A stretch of 27,621 bases of DNA from an uncultured Arcanobacterium sp. (GTDB lineage: Bacteria; Actinomycetota; Actinomycetes; Actinomycetales; Actinomycetaceae), in the NCBI RefSeq assembly GCF_947253055.1, contig NZ_CAMXYE010000008.1, positions 1-27,621 of the forward strand, in the 5' to 3' direction. Within the stretch, counting starts at the first letter, position 1. Each line of letters begins with the position of its first letter. The notes beneath the pieces are model-generated. The model had not been told where the DNA came from. It saw nothing but the letters and a program-made list of their open reading frames with translations, and did no database searches. Below, piece by piece: positions 1 through 8,057 of the stretch. The position numbers were made by a program, and so were the translations under genes.

Positions 1-586
1 GCTGCAAAGTTTCTTCGTCGATGAATATATAGAACGGATGGCCTACCAGCTCCATCTCATAAATTGCCTGCTCAATATTCATAGGCTTAGCTTCGTAGAG
101 CTTTTGCCGAATCATAACGGGGGAATCTCCCATCTGACTCTCTACTTCTTCTCCTAGGGAAGTGGGTACCGCTGCCGCATCCGGAGCATCAGCCGTTTTA
201 TCACTAGTGGAGTTTTGCAAACTCATCAGAGCTTCTATGTCAATTTCATGATAATCCCGAATAGCCCGCTTATCTGCGCGGCGGTGCTTAGTACGCCGCT
301 CATTCGCCCGCCGCAACTGCTCAAGTAATTTTTGCGACGCTAAATCTAAAGCTCCATACTGATCAGAAGCAGCAGCTTCGGCGCGCACCACTGGCCCTTT
401 ATCCCGCAGCGTAATTTCAATACGGTAGGAGCGATCTGCCTGCGCTGGATTTAGCTCATGCGTAAGCTCTACTTCTACTCGCTGGGCGCGGGGAGCAAAC
501 TGCTCAATTTTGAAAAGTTTATCTTCCACATGCGTGCGAAAATTATCAGAAACTTCTGTATTTCTACCTTTAACTACAAATTCCAC
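1..586 (-). CDS. hpf: Ribosome hibernation promoting factor, long form (3'-truncated by window edge)
   Basis: This gene encodes the long-form HPF/RaiA family protein that binds the 30S subunit and dimerises 70S ribosomes into inactive 100S particles. I translated 195 codons from a GTG start at 586. The N-terminal S30AE domain begins VEFVVKGRNTEVSDNF, followed by a basic stretch (RRANERRTKHRRADKR) and a linker. The C-terminal dimerisation domain is present up to the edge (SPVMIRQKLYEAKPMNIEQA, then HPFYIFIDEETLQ). Only the last few dozen residues are missing. The GTG start is chosen because it gives the canonical N-terminus and has a strong ribosome-binding site (AAGGGAGGT, complement of 591-599) five bases upstream; there is no ATG nearby. 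The gene follows comF, as in other actinobacteria, where secA normally comes next beyond this edge. A 203-base leader separates it from comF and holds a candidate regulated promoter. Confidence 0.95.
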   Translation of the reverse strand, partial: MEFVVKGRNTEVSDNFRTHVEDKLFKIEQFAPRAQRVEVELTHELNPAQADRSYRIEITLRDKGPVVRAEAAASDQYGALDLASQKLLEQLRRANERRTKHRRADKRAIRDYHEIDIEALMSLQNSTSDKTADAPDAAAVPTSLGEEVESQMGDSPVMIRQKLYEAKPMNIEQAIYEMELVGHPFYIFIDEETLQ

Positions 587-639
587 GATGACCTCCCTTG
601 GTCTACCGGCAAGGCGGGCATACCCGCAGGTTTAATACA

Positions 640-655
640 CTCACGCGCGCGTGAG
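640..655. promoter_or_regulatory. 16-base perfect palindrome in the hpf leader
   Basis: CTCACGCGCGCGTGAG reads identically on both strands. It lies 54 bases upstream of the hpf start, inside the presumed transcript leader, and a second small hairpin (GCGGG-CATA-CCCGC, 614-627) sits between it and the gene. It could be an operator for a dimeric DNA-binding protein or an RNA hairpin; the sequence cannot distinguish these. Confidence 0.4.
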
Positions 656-788
656 CAGCGAATCTTTATCACCCCATCTCCACCCTAAATAGAACGCTAA
701 GTAAAACCACTAGCGGCTAAGCGCCCTATATTTAGCTATATTTAGCGATGCAGCAGCTAAAGATTTTCTCTTTCGCTACCGCACTTCA

Positions 789-819
789 ATTATACCGAAT
801 TTGTGAGCAAATTGTGAGC
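789..819 (-). promoter_or_regulatory. Candidate hpf promoter with MtrA-like direct repeats in the -35 position
   Basis: On the minus strand there is a perfect -10 hexamer TATAAT (794-789) that overlaps the comF stop codon. No consensus -35 is present. Instead, two copies of GCTCACAA lie 11 bases apart (819-812 and 808-801), so one copy occupies the -35 position. Direct repeats one helical turn apart next to a -10 without a -35 are typical of OmpR-family response regulators. The TCACA core resembles the GTCACA core reported for mycobacterial MtrA. The start site would be near 782, giving an hpf leader of about 195 bases. The assignment to MtrA is inference. Confidence 0.45.
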
Positions 820-1635
820 TGAACCACGCAAAATTTTTGGTTCGGCAGCCGCTAAAACCAAAGCTCCACGCACTTTTCCGCCCTCTCTTGCTATTGCGCG
901 GGCGCACGCGCGCAAAGTAGCTCCCGAGGCAAGCACATCGTCTATCAGTAGCACTTCTCGCCCCGCGAGTGGCACCCGGCAGACAATATCGTGGCTAGAT
1001 TCCACTCGCTTAGCCAAGGACTTGCTGCGATATTGCTGAAAAAATTTTTTCCAGATGATTCTGCTGCTGCGCGCAATCAACCCTGATCTGGAAGTGCTTT
1101 TCTTCCACAACACCGGCGCATATTCCCCTCCGCAACTCTCGGCCACGCGCCGAGCTAGTTTCCCGGCTACTAGCTGCCCTGCCCACCGACGAGAAAAGGC
1201 CGAAGGAGCATTGGTAATTAATAATTTTTGCTCTCCGGGAGGCGCAGCCAGTACTTCCCGCGGTATTTCTGCTAAAGCCTGCTGCCAAAGCAGAAGTATC
1301 TTTCTATCTAATTCCCGCAGATTACTGTGCTTCCAAGCCACAATAATGCGCCGGCACCTCCCGCGATACACACTCCGCGCATAAAGAGGGAAAGCTGGAC
1401 GAAGTGTAAAACCCACTTCTCTACCTTCTGTCCCGTTTTCTGTCCCGTCTTCTGTCCCGTCTTTTTCCTCATCTTCTTCCTGCACTAACTGCAAATAAGG
1501 AGGGGCCGGCTGCCACCAAGCACCCGCTAGATAGCTGGCACATTCACCGCACAATTCCGTATCCCAGCTACCACACCCCACGCAGTACCGCGGAAATATC
1601 AAATCGAGAATTTCACTTATCCAGTTTTCCCTCAT
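790..1635 (-). CDS. comF: ComF family phosphoribosyltransferase-like protein
   Basis: This 281-residue protein belongs to the ComF/GntX family, whose members are linked to DNA uptake or salvage but whose reaction is undefined in actinobacteria. The N-terminus carries a four-cysteine zinc knuckle (C18-x2-C21, C29-x2-C32: CVGCGSWDTELCGEC). Near the C-terminus is the PRPP-binding loop VLLIDDVLASGATLRAC. Between them, at about residues 57-72, is an acidic low-complexity insert encoded by three tandem 12-base units (1426-1461, TTCTGTCCCGTC type), which is unusual for the family. The ATG at 1635 gives the expected MxxxW...LIFPRYC start but has no strong ribosome-binding site. The gene sits between lpqB and hpf as in other actinobacteria, with a 159-base gap after lpqB that includes a GGGG-TTT-CCCC hairpin followed by a T-rich tract, which may reduce read-through. 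Confidence 0.9.
   Translation of the reverse strand: MRENWISEILDLIFPRYCVGCGSWDTELCGECASYLAGAWWQPAPPYLQLVQEEDEEKDGTEDGTENGTEGREVGFTLRPAFPLYARSVYRGRCRRIIVAWKHSNLRELDRKILLLWQQALAEIPREVLAAPPGEQKLLITNAPSAFSRRWAGQLVAGKLARRVAESCGGEYAPVLWKKSTSRSGLIARSSRIIWKKFFQQYRSKSLAKRVESSHDIVCRVPLAGREVLLIDDVLASGATLRACARAIAREGGKVRGALVLAAAEPKILRGSAHNLLTNSV
1426..1461. repeat. Three 12-base tandem units inside comF
   Basis: Three consecutive copies of TTCTGTCCCGT(T/C) encode DGTEDGTENGTE in the acidic insert of ComF. The period is a multiple of three, so gain or loss of units keeps the reading frame. Confidence 0.85.
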
Positions 1636-1794
1636 ATGGATATATTTCCAGACGCAGAAAACCCGTAGTGGCTAAAAATAACTTTGGGGGGAAACCCCTC
1701 TTTTCTTGCACTCGGGCACAAAGATACTTTGAACCCATTTCAAATTCCTCATACTCAGCAATAACTAAGCTCTCCCCGGAACTGAAAATTTCAC

Positions 1795-3480
1795 TCAGCC
1801 AGCTAAAGCAGGTGCACTTACCTTTTCCGCAATAACTTTCCACACTCCCCCAGAGTATTCATAAAGTTTAGAATCAACCCCTAAAAGCACAATGGAATCT
1901 TTACCGCGCCCAGCCGTCAAAGCCTGCGGATTAGTAATACCGTTGATTTTCTCCATAGGCCCGCCAATTTGCAGAGCAGAAAGTGAATTTTCGTCTTTTT
2001 CGTTTTCTTTTGCCAGCACTGCCAGCTTTGATTCACTTATCCACGCTATGTCGGAAATATTTTCCAAACGCTGCCCTATCTGCAGCGGTTCACCTAGCTT
2101 AATCGGTTTTCCGTGCTCATCACGCACGATGGCCACCACCAATAATTCTTGCTTAGCTTCTTTTCGGCAAGCTATAACAATGCGATTTCCTTCCCGTGAT
2201 ACCGCAATTGCCTGCACATCTTTACCTTTTAAGGAAGGAATATCTAAGCGGATATCAGCTCCGCCTGCCATAGAAATAGCCGCCAGAGCGCCATCTGAGC
2301 GCTTTTCACTTACCCATATCCACGTATATCTATCCATAGAAGGGCCCACCAGCTCTTGCCCACTGTATATTTGCTGCCAGCGAGCATCTGCATAATTCAA
2401 AAGATAGAGCCGACTGCGATTCCTCCCCAATGCAGCTCCATACTGCACATTATCACTGTATCCAGCAGCTAAATCAGTTAAGCCTAAACCGGCAATAGCC
2501 GCATTGTTAAAGAGCGGAAGTTGCTGATTCTTCGTAATTTGTACCGGAATTCCACCTGCCAGAGCAGTAAGTGGCGAAGTAGCTAACGGATATACTGGTA
2601 AATCCAATTTTGCCGTATCGCGCACCGGGCCGCCTTTGGCAAAAATCTTTATCTTCGGAGCGAGCCCAGCAGCGGCAAAAGTCTTTTCGAACTGCGCATT
2701 TATTAACGCCAGAGCCGAATCAGGGAGCGAAACTATATCGGAAGAGAGATTAATCTTCGCCACTGCCGGATCTACTTGTACTTCTACTGATTCCACGTCT
2801 GTGGATGCAGGGATCGCAGATTTTACTGCTTCCGCCAACCATTTAGACGGCCCAGCTACTAACCCGCGCGCCAACTGATTAGAAAGACGTTTGCGCGGAT
2901 ACCAGCGCACATCTGCTACTAAAGCCGAATTATCCTGATTGAGGAAATAGAGAGCAGCTTCCGCATAGAAAGATGAAAAAATTGCCTGCGGTATTACTAT
3001 ACCGTCAGTTAATACGGATATACGCCACTCTTTATCACTATTGCGCACCAAGGAATACTCGTTCGTAATTAACGCATCTTGCGGAGCATTTGCATACATT
3101 CCCTCCGCATTTATCGATCCGAGCGCCGCCACCGAAGTTTTAAAACTTCCCGTATCCGTCTGCGAAGTAGCTGGCGTGCGCGCATCAGCATAAATACTTA
3201 CCTGCATAAGCGGATTCCACTTTGCAGCAGCTTCCGGCATTAGATACTCCCGCGCTACCGCAAAATCATCGTAGAGCCCGGCCGCCGCCGCTCGCGTAAA
3301 AGATTCCACTATCTCTTCCGGAGTTGCCCCCTTTTTCGGCCCTACCGGATGGAGCGTCACATCTCCATCTACCTGCCGAAGCCGCTCTTGTACCTGCACC
3401 TCTCCACTGCGAGGAAGTCCGGCACAAGCCGAGAGAAGCAGCAACAATACTCCCAATAAAGCAATACTTTTACTGCGCAT
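1795..3480 (-). CDS. lpqB: Lipoprotein LpqB (MtrB accessory, GerMN + beta-propeller)
   Basis: LpqB is the membrane-anchored lipoprotein that works with MtrAB in cell-wall homeostasis; it is known to contact the extracytoplasmic part of MtrB. The 561-residue protein starts with a type II signal peptide (MRSKSIALLGVLLLLLSAC, lipobox cysteine C19). A GerMN domain follows at about residues 165-290 (VRWYPRKRLSNQLARGLVAG). The remainder is a LpqB-type beta-propeller with repeated short strands. Length is close to the family norm of about 580. The ATG lies inside the end of mtrB with an 11-base overlap, indicating translational coupling in a mtrA-mtrB-lpqB operon. The protein ends at VSAPALAG. Confidence 0.95.
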   Translation of the reverse strand: MRSKSIALLGVLLLLLSACAGLPRSGEVQVQERLRQVDGDVTLHPVGPKKGATPEEIVESFTRAAAAGLYDDFAVAREYLMPEAAAKWNPLMQVSIYADARTPATSQTDTGSFKTSVAALGSINAEGMYANAPQDALITNEYSLVRNSDKEWRISVLTDGIVIPQAIFSSFYAEAALYFLNQDNSALVADVRWYPRKRLSNQLARGLVAGPSKWLAEAVKSAIPASTDVESVEVQVDPAVAKINLSSDIVSLPDSALALINAQFEKTFAAAGLAPKIKIFAKGGPVRDTAKLDLPVYPLATSPLTALAGGIPVQITKNQQLPLFNNAAIAGLGLTDLAAGYSDNVQYGAALGRNRSRLYLLNYADARWQQIYSGQELVGPSMDRYTWIWVSEKRSDGALAAISMAGGADIRLDIPSLKGKDVQAIAVSREGNRIVIACRKEAKQELLVVAIVRDEHGKPIKLGEPLQIGQRLENISDIAWISESKLAVLAKENEKDENSLSALQIGGPMEKINGITNPQALTAGRGKDSIVLLGVDSKLYEYSGGVWKVIAEKVSAPALAG

Positions 3481-5350
3481 TTTCTCTGCCCTCCTCGAGA
3501 TCCACTACTTTATCTGACTCCGCAGCAACTTCTGAATCTTTCGGAGCTTCCGGAGCTTCCGGATCTGCATCTGTACCTACATCTGTATTTGCATCTATAT
3601 CTGCAGCAGCGCCTGCTGCCGCCGCAGTTTTTTCTTCTGCTGCCGTCGCAGTTTTTTCTTCTGCTGCCGCCTCCTCGGAAGTTTCGTAGAGAAGCAACAA
3701 ATCAGAAAGAGAAAGCGGTTTAATATGGCTTGCTCCAGGCTGCTTCGGGATAGTTAATAAAAATACTGCTCCCGCCCCTAAATAACCGCTTGCTTCTAAA
3801 GAACCACCATGTATGAGCGCATCTTCCCGGGCAATCGTAAGGCCTAAACCAGTGCCACCAGTTTTACGCACGCGCGAGCTATCTGCCCGCCAAAAACGAT
3901 CGAATACGTGCTCAGCTTGATCTGCAGTAATCCCAATACCAAAATCAACTACTCCTACCGCCACTGCGGTATCATTGGCAGCCACCCGTATCTGCACGGG
4001 CTTTCCTTCTCCGTGCTCATAGGCATTCACCAATAAATTACGAATAATGCGCTCAATTCGGCGGGTTTCTATTTCTGCACTCGTTTCCCCACTGGTAATT
4101 ATCTGGGTATCACTTCCATTATCTTGCGCGAGCGGGCGCAATGACGCCACCGTTTTCCTAACTAGCTCTGAGATATCTACCGTCTCTGTAGTAAGAGTCA
4201 TAGCACCGGCATCGTAACGCGATATTTCCAAGAGATCAGCTAGCATCGAATCCAAATTATTCACCTGATCATGCTGCAATTCAGCACTGCGCCGCAAAGC
4301 CGCCGGCAGCTCTTCTCGCTTATCAAAAATAAGTTGCCCCGCCATACGGATAGTAGTCACTGGCGAACGCAATTCGTGCGATACTGCCGAAACAAATTGC
4401 GTCTGCAATTGAGACATTCTCTCCAACTGAGTAAATTGCTCTTCAATAGAAGCCGCCATCTGATTAAAAGCTTTTGCAAGGCGCGCTAATTCATCGCTTC
4501 CGCGCACTTCCATCCGCGTAGCAAATTCTCCCTCAGCCAGCAATTCTGCCTTCTTAGTGGCATTTTCAATCGGCCGCAACAGCATACGCAGCACAATTAT
4601 CAATAAAATTAAAATGAAAAGAAAAAGCACCACTACCGAGGCGATCAGTACCTTGTACATCGCATTTAGTAAAGATTCTTGCGCGGCCAGAGTATATACG
4701 GCATAGATTTCGTAATTTCCCGCATTTGGTATTTGCAGCATTGCTCCGGCAATTATTCCTGGATCCGCTCCGCCATCTGCATTAGGCACTTCAACTGATT
4801 GCCAGGCAATATTTTTTGAATTTACACTCTCTTTTTCTAAAGTACTGCGAATTTCTGGCGTTATTAACGCTCGCACCTGCGTATCAGAAGCGGTAGAAGG
4901 CTCAAAAATCTGATTAGCTGAATACTTTTGCCCTTCCGAAAGCAACAGCACTGATCCAACTAGCCCTCGCCCGGGATTGTACATTGAAGCTACCACTTCA
5001 TTAGCCACTTGCTGGGCTTGCCCGGTAGTAGGAGATTCTGCAGCCGAAAATTTATCTTGCGCAGCAGTAACTTTCATCGAAAAGTACTCTAAATCCGAGC
5101 GTACAGTTTGCTCGAAAATTGCCGATTCCATCGCCGTGGTGATTACGAAACCAGTGATTCCAATCCCGACTAAACCTGCGCAAATTATCACCACTGTCAC
5201 CCGCAGACGCAGCGAATTTCCCCAATTTTTTTGAAATCTTTCCAGCCGGGTAGAGATGCGCTCAAATAAACCCGGTTTATTGGCCTCCGAGGAGCTAGCC
5301 GGGCTAGGTACAGAAATAGAATCGGTTACTTCTATCGTTGCAGAACTCAA
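3470..5350 (-). CDS. mtrB: Sensor histidine kinase MtrB
   Basis: MtrB is the membrane sensor kinase of the essential actinobacterial MtrAB system, which coordinates cell division and wall metabolism. Domains in order: cytoplasmic N-tail, TM1 (about 51-73), extracytoplasmic sensor (74-232), TM2 (about 234-258), HAMP (259-311), HisKA with the phospho-acceptor in VSHELRSP (H325), and an HATPase with N box (IRNLLVNAYEHGEG), G1 (DFGIGI) and G2 (GGTGLGLTI). A 70-residue Ala/Glu/Asp-rich C-terminal tail follows; part of it is encoded by two adjacent 24-base repeats (3624-3647 and 3648-3671). The start is TTG at 5350, overlapping the mtrA stop as TTGA; no ATG or GTG is available before TM1. Such coupling implies co-translation with mtrA. 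Confidence 0.96.
   Translation of the reverse strand: MSSATIEVTDSISVPSPASSSEANKPGLFERISTRLERFQKNWGNSLRLRVTVVIICAGLVGIGITGFVITTAMESAIFEQTVRSDLEYFSMKVTAAQDKFSAAESPTTGQAQQVANEVVASMYNPGRGLVGSVLLLSEGQKYSANQIFEPSTASDTQVRALITPEIRSTLEKESVNSKNIAWQSVEVPNADGGADPGIIAGAMLQIPNAGNYEIYAVYTLAAQESLLNAMYKVLIASVVVLFLFILILLIIVLRMLLRPIENATKKAELLAEGEFATRMEVRGSDELARLAKAFNQMAASIEEQFTQLERMSQLQTQFVSAVSHELRSPVTTIRMAGQLIFDKREELPAALRRSAELQHDQVNNLDSMLADLLEISRYDAGAMTLTTETVDISELVRKTVASLRPLAQDNGSDTQIITSGETSAEIETRRIERIIRNLLVNAYEHGEGKPVQIRVAANDTAVAVGVVDFGIGITADQAEHVFDRFWRADSSRVRKTGGTGLGLTIAREDALIHGGSLEASGYLGAGAVFLLTIPKQPGASHIKPLSLSDLLLLYETSEEAAAEEKTATAAEEKTAAAAGAAADIDANTDVGTDADPEAPEAPKDSEVAAESDKVVDLEEGRENAQ
3624..3671. repeat. 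24-base tandem duplication in mtrB 3' end
   Basis: The segments 3624-3647 and 3648-3671 differ at one base of 24 and encode AAEEKTAT/A in the disordered tail of MtrB. The period is in frame. Confidence 0.85.
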
Positions 5351-6027
5351 TCCTTACTCGCTCCTGCCCGATATCCCACACCGCGTACCGTCAAAACCAC
5401 TTCCGGATTATCCGGATCTTTCTCAACTTTTGCCCGCAACCTTTGTACGTGTACATTAACTAGCCGAGTATCTGCAGCATGCTGGTATCCCCACACTATT
5501 TCCAGCAACTCTTCGCGCGAAAATACTTGATAGGGCTTCCGAGCCAGTACCGAAAGTAAATCGAACTCCAGCGGCGTCAAATGAATTTTCTTTTCGCCCC
5601 GCCGCACTTCATGAGCAGTAAAATCAATAGTTAAATCAGCTATATGTAATATCTCTGCCTCTGGCTCCTGCCGGCGCAAACGAGTCTTTACCCGCGCTAA
5701 TAAGATCGAATTATCAAAAGGCTTAGTGACGTAATCATCTGCTCCGGCTTCTAAGCCGGCAATCACATCTACCGAATCCGTCTTTGCACTCATCATTATT
5801 ATTGGCACATCAGATTCTTCGCGAATTTTTTGGCAGGCAGTCACGCCGTCCATACCCGGAAGCATCACATCTAAAAGCACTAAATCCGGATGCTCCGCCC
5901 GAAACAGCGGCAAAATACTATTACCATGCGCACATACAGTAACTTCGTAGCCTTCCGACTCCAAAAGAATAGCTACCATTTCGGAAATACCGGGATCGTC
6001 ATCTACTACCAGTATACGCGCGCTCAT
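5347..6027 (-). CDS. mtrA: Response regulator MtrA (OmpR/PhoB family)
   Basis: MtrA is the DNA-binding response regulator that receives phosphate from MtrB and controls wall hydrolases, division and replication-linked genes. The receiver domain starts MSARILVVDDDPG with acidic residues D10/D11, the phosphorylation site D53 (LVLLDVMLPGMDG) and the conserved lysine in YVTKPF. The C-terminal winged helix has the OmpR signature HLTPLEFDLL and ends in TVRGVGYRAG. At 226 residues it matches the family length. The ATG at 6027 is preceded by GGTAGGA. The product is highly conserved, and the gene order mtrA-mtrB-lpqB is diagnostic for Actinomycetota. Confidence 0.98.
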   Translation of the reverse strand: MSARILVVDDDPGISEMVAILLESEGYEVTVCAHGNSILPLFRAEHPDLVLLDVMLPGMDGVTACQKIREESDVPIIMMSAKTDSVDVIAGLEAGADDYVTKPFDNSILLARVKTRLRRQEPEAEILHIADLTIDFTAHEVRRGEKKIHLTPLEFDLLSVLARKPYQVFSREELLEIVWGYQHAADTRLVNVHVQRLRAKVEKDPDNPEVVLTVRGVGYRAGASKD

Positions 6028-6084
6028 AATCCTACCGTTCTGTAGTGCTAAAGAAATAAATGTGGATATCTATACCTCTACTTT

Positions 6085-6114
6085 ATATTAGAGCTCCGAT
6101 ATTTTTATTGTGAC
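6085..6114 (-). promoter_or_regulatory. Candidate mtrA promoter with GTCACA at -35
   Basis: On the minus strand TAATAT (6090-6085) is a plausible -10. Eighteen bases upstream, in the -35 position, is GTCACA (6114-6109), which equals the core reported for mycobacterial MtrA sites. Transcription would start near 6078, about 50 bases before the mtrA ATG. This suggests autoregulation, but only one copy of the core is visible. Confidence 0.35.
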
Positions 6115-6222
6115 ACCGCGTTTTTCAGCAGTATCCCTGGAAAATGCCATTTATTTGCGCTAATCTCAACTTTGAGCCGTGGATAGCGGTATTCAGCAAA
6201 AGTACCAGCGGTAGGAGATTCT

Positions 6223-7401
6223 ATGGATACCCCTAATGAGCAGCCAGATTCACTTTCTAAGAACGAAAATCTACCCCAGCACGAATCAGAAACACTAGAA
6301 GCCGGAGCGATTGCAACCACTCCCATCGAATCTACCCCAAAGGAATCTGTACCAACTGAATCTACCCCAGTTGCAGCTACGCCGAGCGAATCCACTTCCT
6401 TAGAATCTATCTTGCCGAGCTACGATAGCTACCGCATTACGAATAATACCGACCCCCATGCTGGCCCGCGCCCGATGCGCACGGTAATACCTCTGCGCGA
6501 GCACACGGTGGGAGAAATAATAACTTCCGCTTTTCGGCTCCTTAAATTTAACCCCGTAGCCTATATACTCTTCCCCGCTATTTTGACGCTCGCAGTAATT
6601 GCCCTTATCGTAATTATCTCGGCCAGTTCTGATACTTCCATACTCACCACTTTAGATTTAGCAGATTTAGATACCACTAATACGGGCTTTGCCGCTTCCG
6701 CCTCCTTACTCGGAGGAGCCGCCCTCTCCATTAATATCTGCATTATCTTGGAAATTCTTATCATATATATATCCAGCACTCGCTTTACCATTAACTCTAT
6801 CCGTGGTATAAAACTTTCGCTGCGGGATGCTTTCCACCTCTCCCTTCCCCGTCTAGGCTGGAACTTCCTGCGCTACATAGGGCTATATGAAATTTATTAT
6901 CTAGCTTTCATAATCGGCGGCGGCATTCTATTTGCCATATTAATCGCAACCGGCGGATCCTTTACTACCACTGATTTCACAAGCAATATCGCCGACTCTA
7001 TTTTCCTCACGCTTCTCTGCTTACTGCTAATATTTTTCAGTATTCGCCTCTCCGTGGCTGGTCCCGCAATAGTGGCAGAAGATATTGGCCCCCTTGCCGC
7101 CATTGAGCGATCTTGGAAACTAACGAAAAACTATTTTTGGCGTTTATTGGGAGTAATTGCACTTACTGCAATTTTGCTCATTGCCGCCACCTTAGTAATT
7201 ATCATATCTTTCAGCGTCATCATAATAGCAATAGATAGCTCAGTAGCTACTCTCATTTCTTTCTTCGCCATACTTCTCATAACGATGGCAATCTTTACGC
7301 CTTTCAGTATGGCGGTGACGAATATAATGTACGTAAACATGCGCTTTGCCAAAGAGAACTTTGCACAGCAAATTATCGATACACTTCCGCAAAATAACTA
7401 A
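6223..7401 (+). CDS. Multi-pass membrane protein, GPDPase membrane-domain-like
   Basis: The 392-residue protein resembles actinobacterial proteins annotated with the glycerophosphoryl diester phosphodiesterase membrane domain. It has only the membrane part and no catalytic phosphodiesterase domain, so the function is unknown. Residues 1-90 are hydrophilic and rich in Ser/Thr/Pro/Glu with a loose ESTP repeat (PIESTPKESVPTESTP). After VGEIITSAFRLLKFNP there are about six hydrophobic helices between roughly residues 105 and 375. The family-like segment GPAIVAEDIGPLAAIERSWK precedes the last pair of helices. The ATG has a good ribosome-binding site (GTAGGAG, six bases upstream). The gene is divergent from mtrA; similar proteins are often found beside mtrA in actinomycetes, so a link to envelope homeostasis is possible but inferred. 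Confidence 0.8.
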   Translation: MDTPNEQPDSLSKNENLPQHESETLEAGAIATTPIESTPKESVPTESTPVAATPSESTSLESILPSYDSYRITNNTDPHAGPRPMRTVIPLREHTVGEIITSAFRLLKFNPVAYILFPAILTLAVIALIVIISASSDTSILTTLDLADLDTTNTGFAASASLLGGAALSINICIILEILIIYISSTRFTINSIRGIKLSLRDAFHLSLPRLGWNFLRYIGLYEIYYLAFIIGGGILFAILIATGGSFTTTDFTSNIADSIFLTLLCLLLIFFSIRLSVAGPAIVAEDIGPLAAIERSWKLTKNYFWRLLGVIALTAILLIAATLVIIISFSVIIIAIDSSVATLISFFAILLITMAIFTPFSMAVTNIMYVNMRFAKENFAQQIIDTLPQNN

Positions 7402-7510
7402 GGAACCTAGCTATCAGCACCCCAACCAATAACTAGTCTTTAAATTCACGCTAACTATTTAAGCAGTGGGCTGGCCTATAAAATGGGCTGATTTCTAAAT
7501 AGATTAGCCT

Positions 7511-7981
7511 CTAATCAGTAGGTTCTTTTTCAGCTTTTGCGGCTTTTGCGGCTTTCGCGGATTCTTCAGCTTTCTCTGCTTTTTCCGCTTTCTCAGTATC
7601 TGGCAGATTCGGCACCGCCATTAAATTCGGGCGCGGGCGCGGGCGCGTGGAAAGATCTGCCGCTGGCCGGCGCACTTCCCGCCGGGCCGGAGTAGGAGGT
7701 GGCACTTCTTTACGAGAAGCTTCGCGGATTGCATCTGCGAGCGCCGTCAAATCATCCGGAGAAGGATCTACTGGTTCAAATTCCGTAGCTAACCTAATCA
7801 TTTGCCAACCCACGGGAACAGTGACGGAAAGAGCATGCTTCGCACATAAATCGAAAGCACCGGCGCGGGCTATAGGTGCTAGCGGACCAATCACCGCGGT
7901 GGCTTCCCGGTAGTCATAAGTCATGGTGGCAACTGCCGGTTCCGTGCAGCTACTGCGCGAACAATGTCTAATATGTGCCAT
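7511..7981 (-). CDS. DUF3499 family protein
   Basis: This 156-residue protein matches the DUF3499 family, which is restricted to actinobacteria and of unknown function. The conserved part is residues 1-75: C7-x4-C12 (CSRSSC), YDYREATAVIGPLAP, then C46-x2-H49 (DLCAKH) and VGWQMIRL. The Cys/His spacing suggests a small zinc-binding fold. The last 50 residues are a low-complexity Lys/Ala/Glu tail (EKAEKAEKAEESAKAAKAAK) encoded by in-frame 9-base-like repeats at about 7531-7594. The gene is divergent from the metallopeptidase-family gene; in mycobacteria the same two families are neighbours of whiB2. A short AT-rich hairpin (GATTAG-CCT-CTAATC, 7502-7516) covers the stop codon. Confidence 0.9.
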   Translation of the reverse strand: MAHIRHCSRSSCTEPAVATMTYDYREATAVIGPLAPIARAGAFDLCAKHALSVTVPVGWQMIRLATEFEPVDPSPDDLTALADAIREASRKEVPPPTPARREVRRPAADLSTRPRPRPNLMAVPNLPDTEKAEKAEKAEESAKAAKAAKAEKEPTD

Positions 7982-8057
7982 GCGTTTAATTTACACTCTT
8001 CTCATTTATTATGCGTTACTACACTTAGCCTAGTATTTTCTAGCTAAACTTAAAATC

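Noticed and set aside
1613..1843. 76-codon frame between lpqB and comF
   Set aside because: It overlaps the end of lpqB and the start of comF out of frame, has no ribosome-binding site and no recognisable family.
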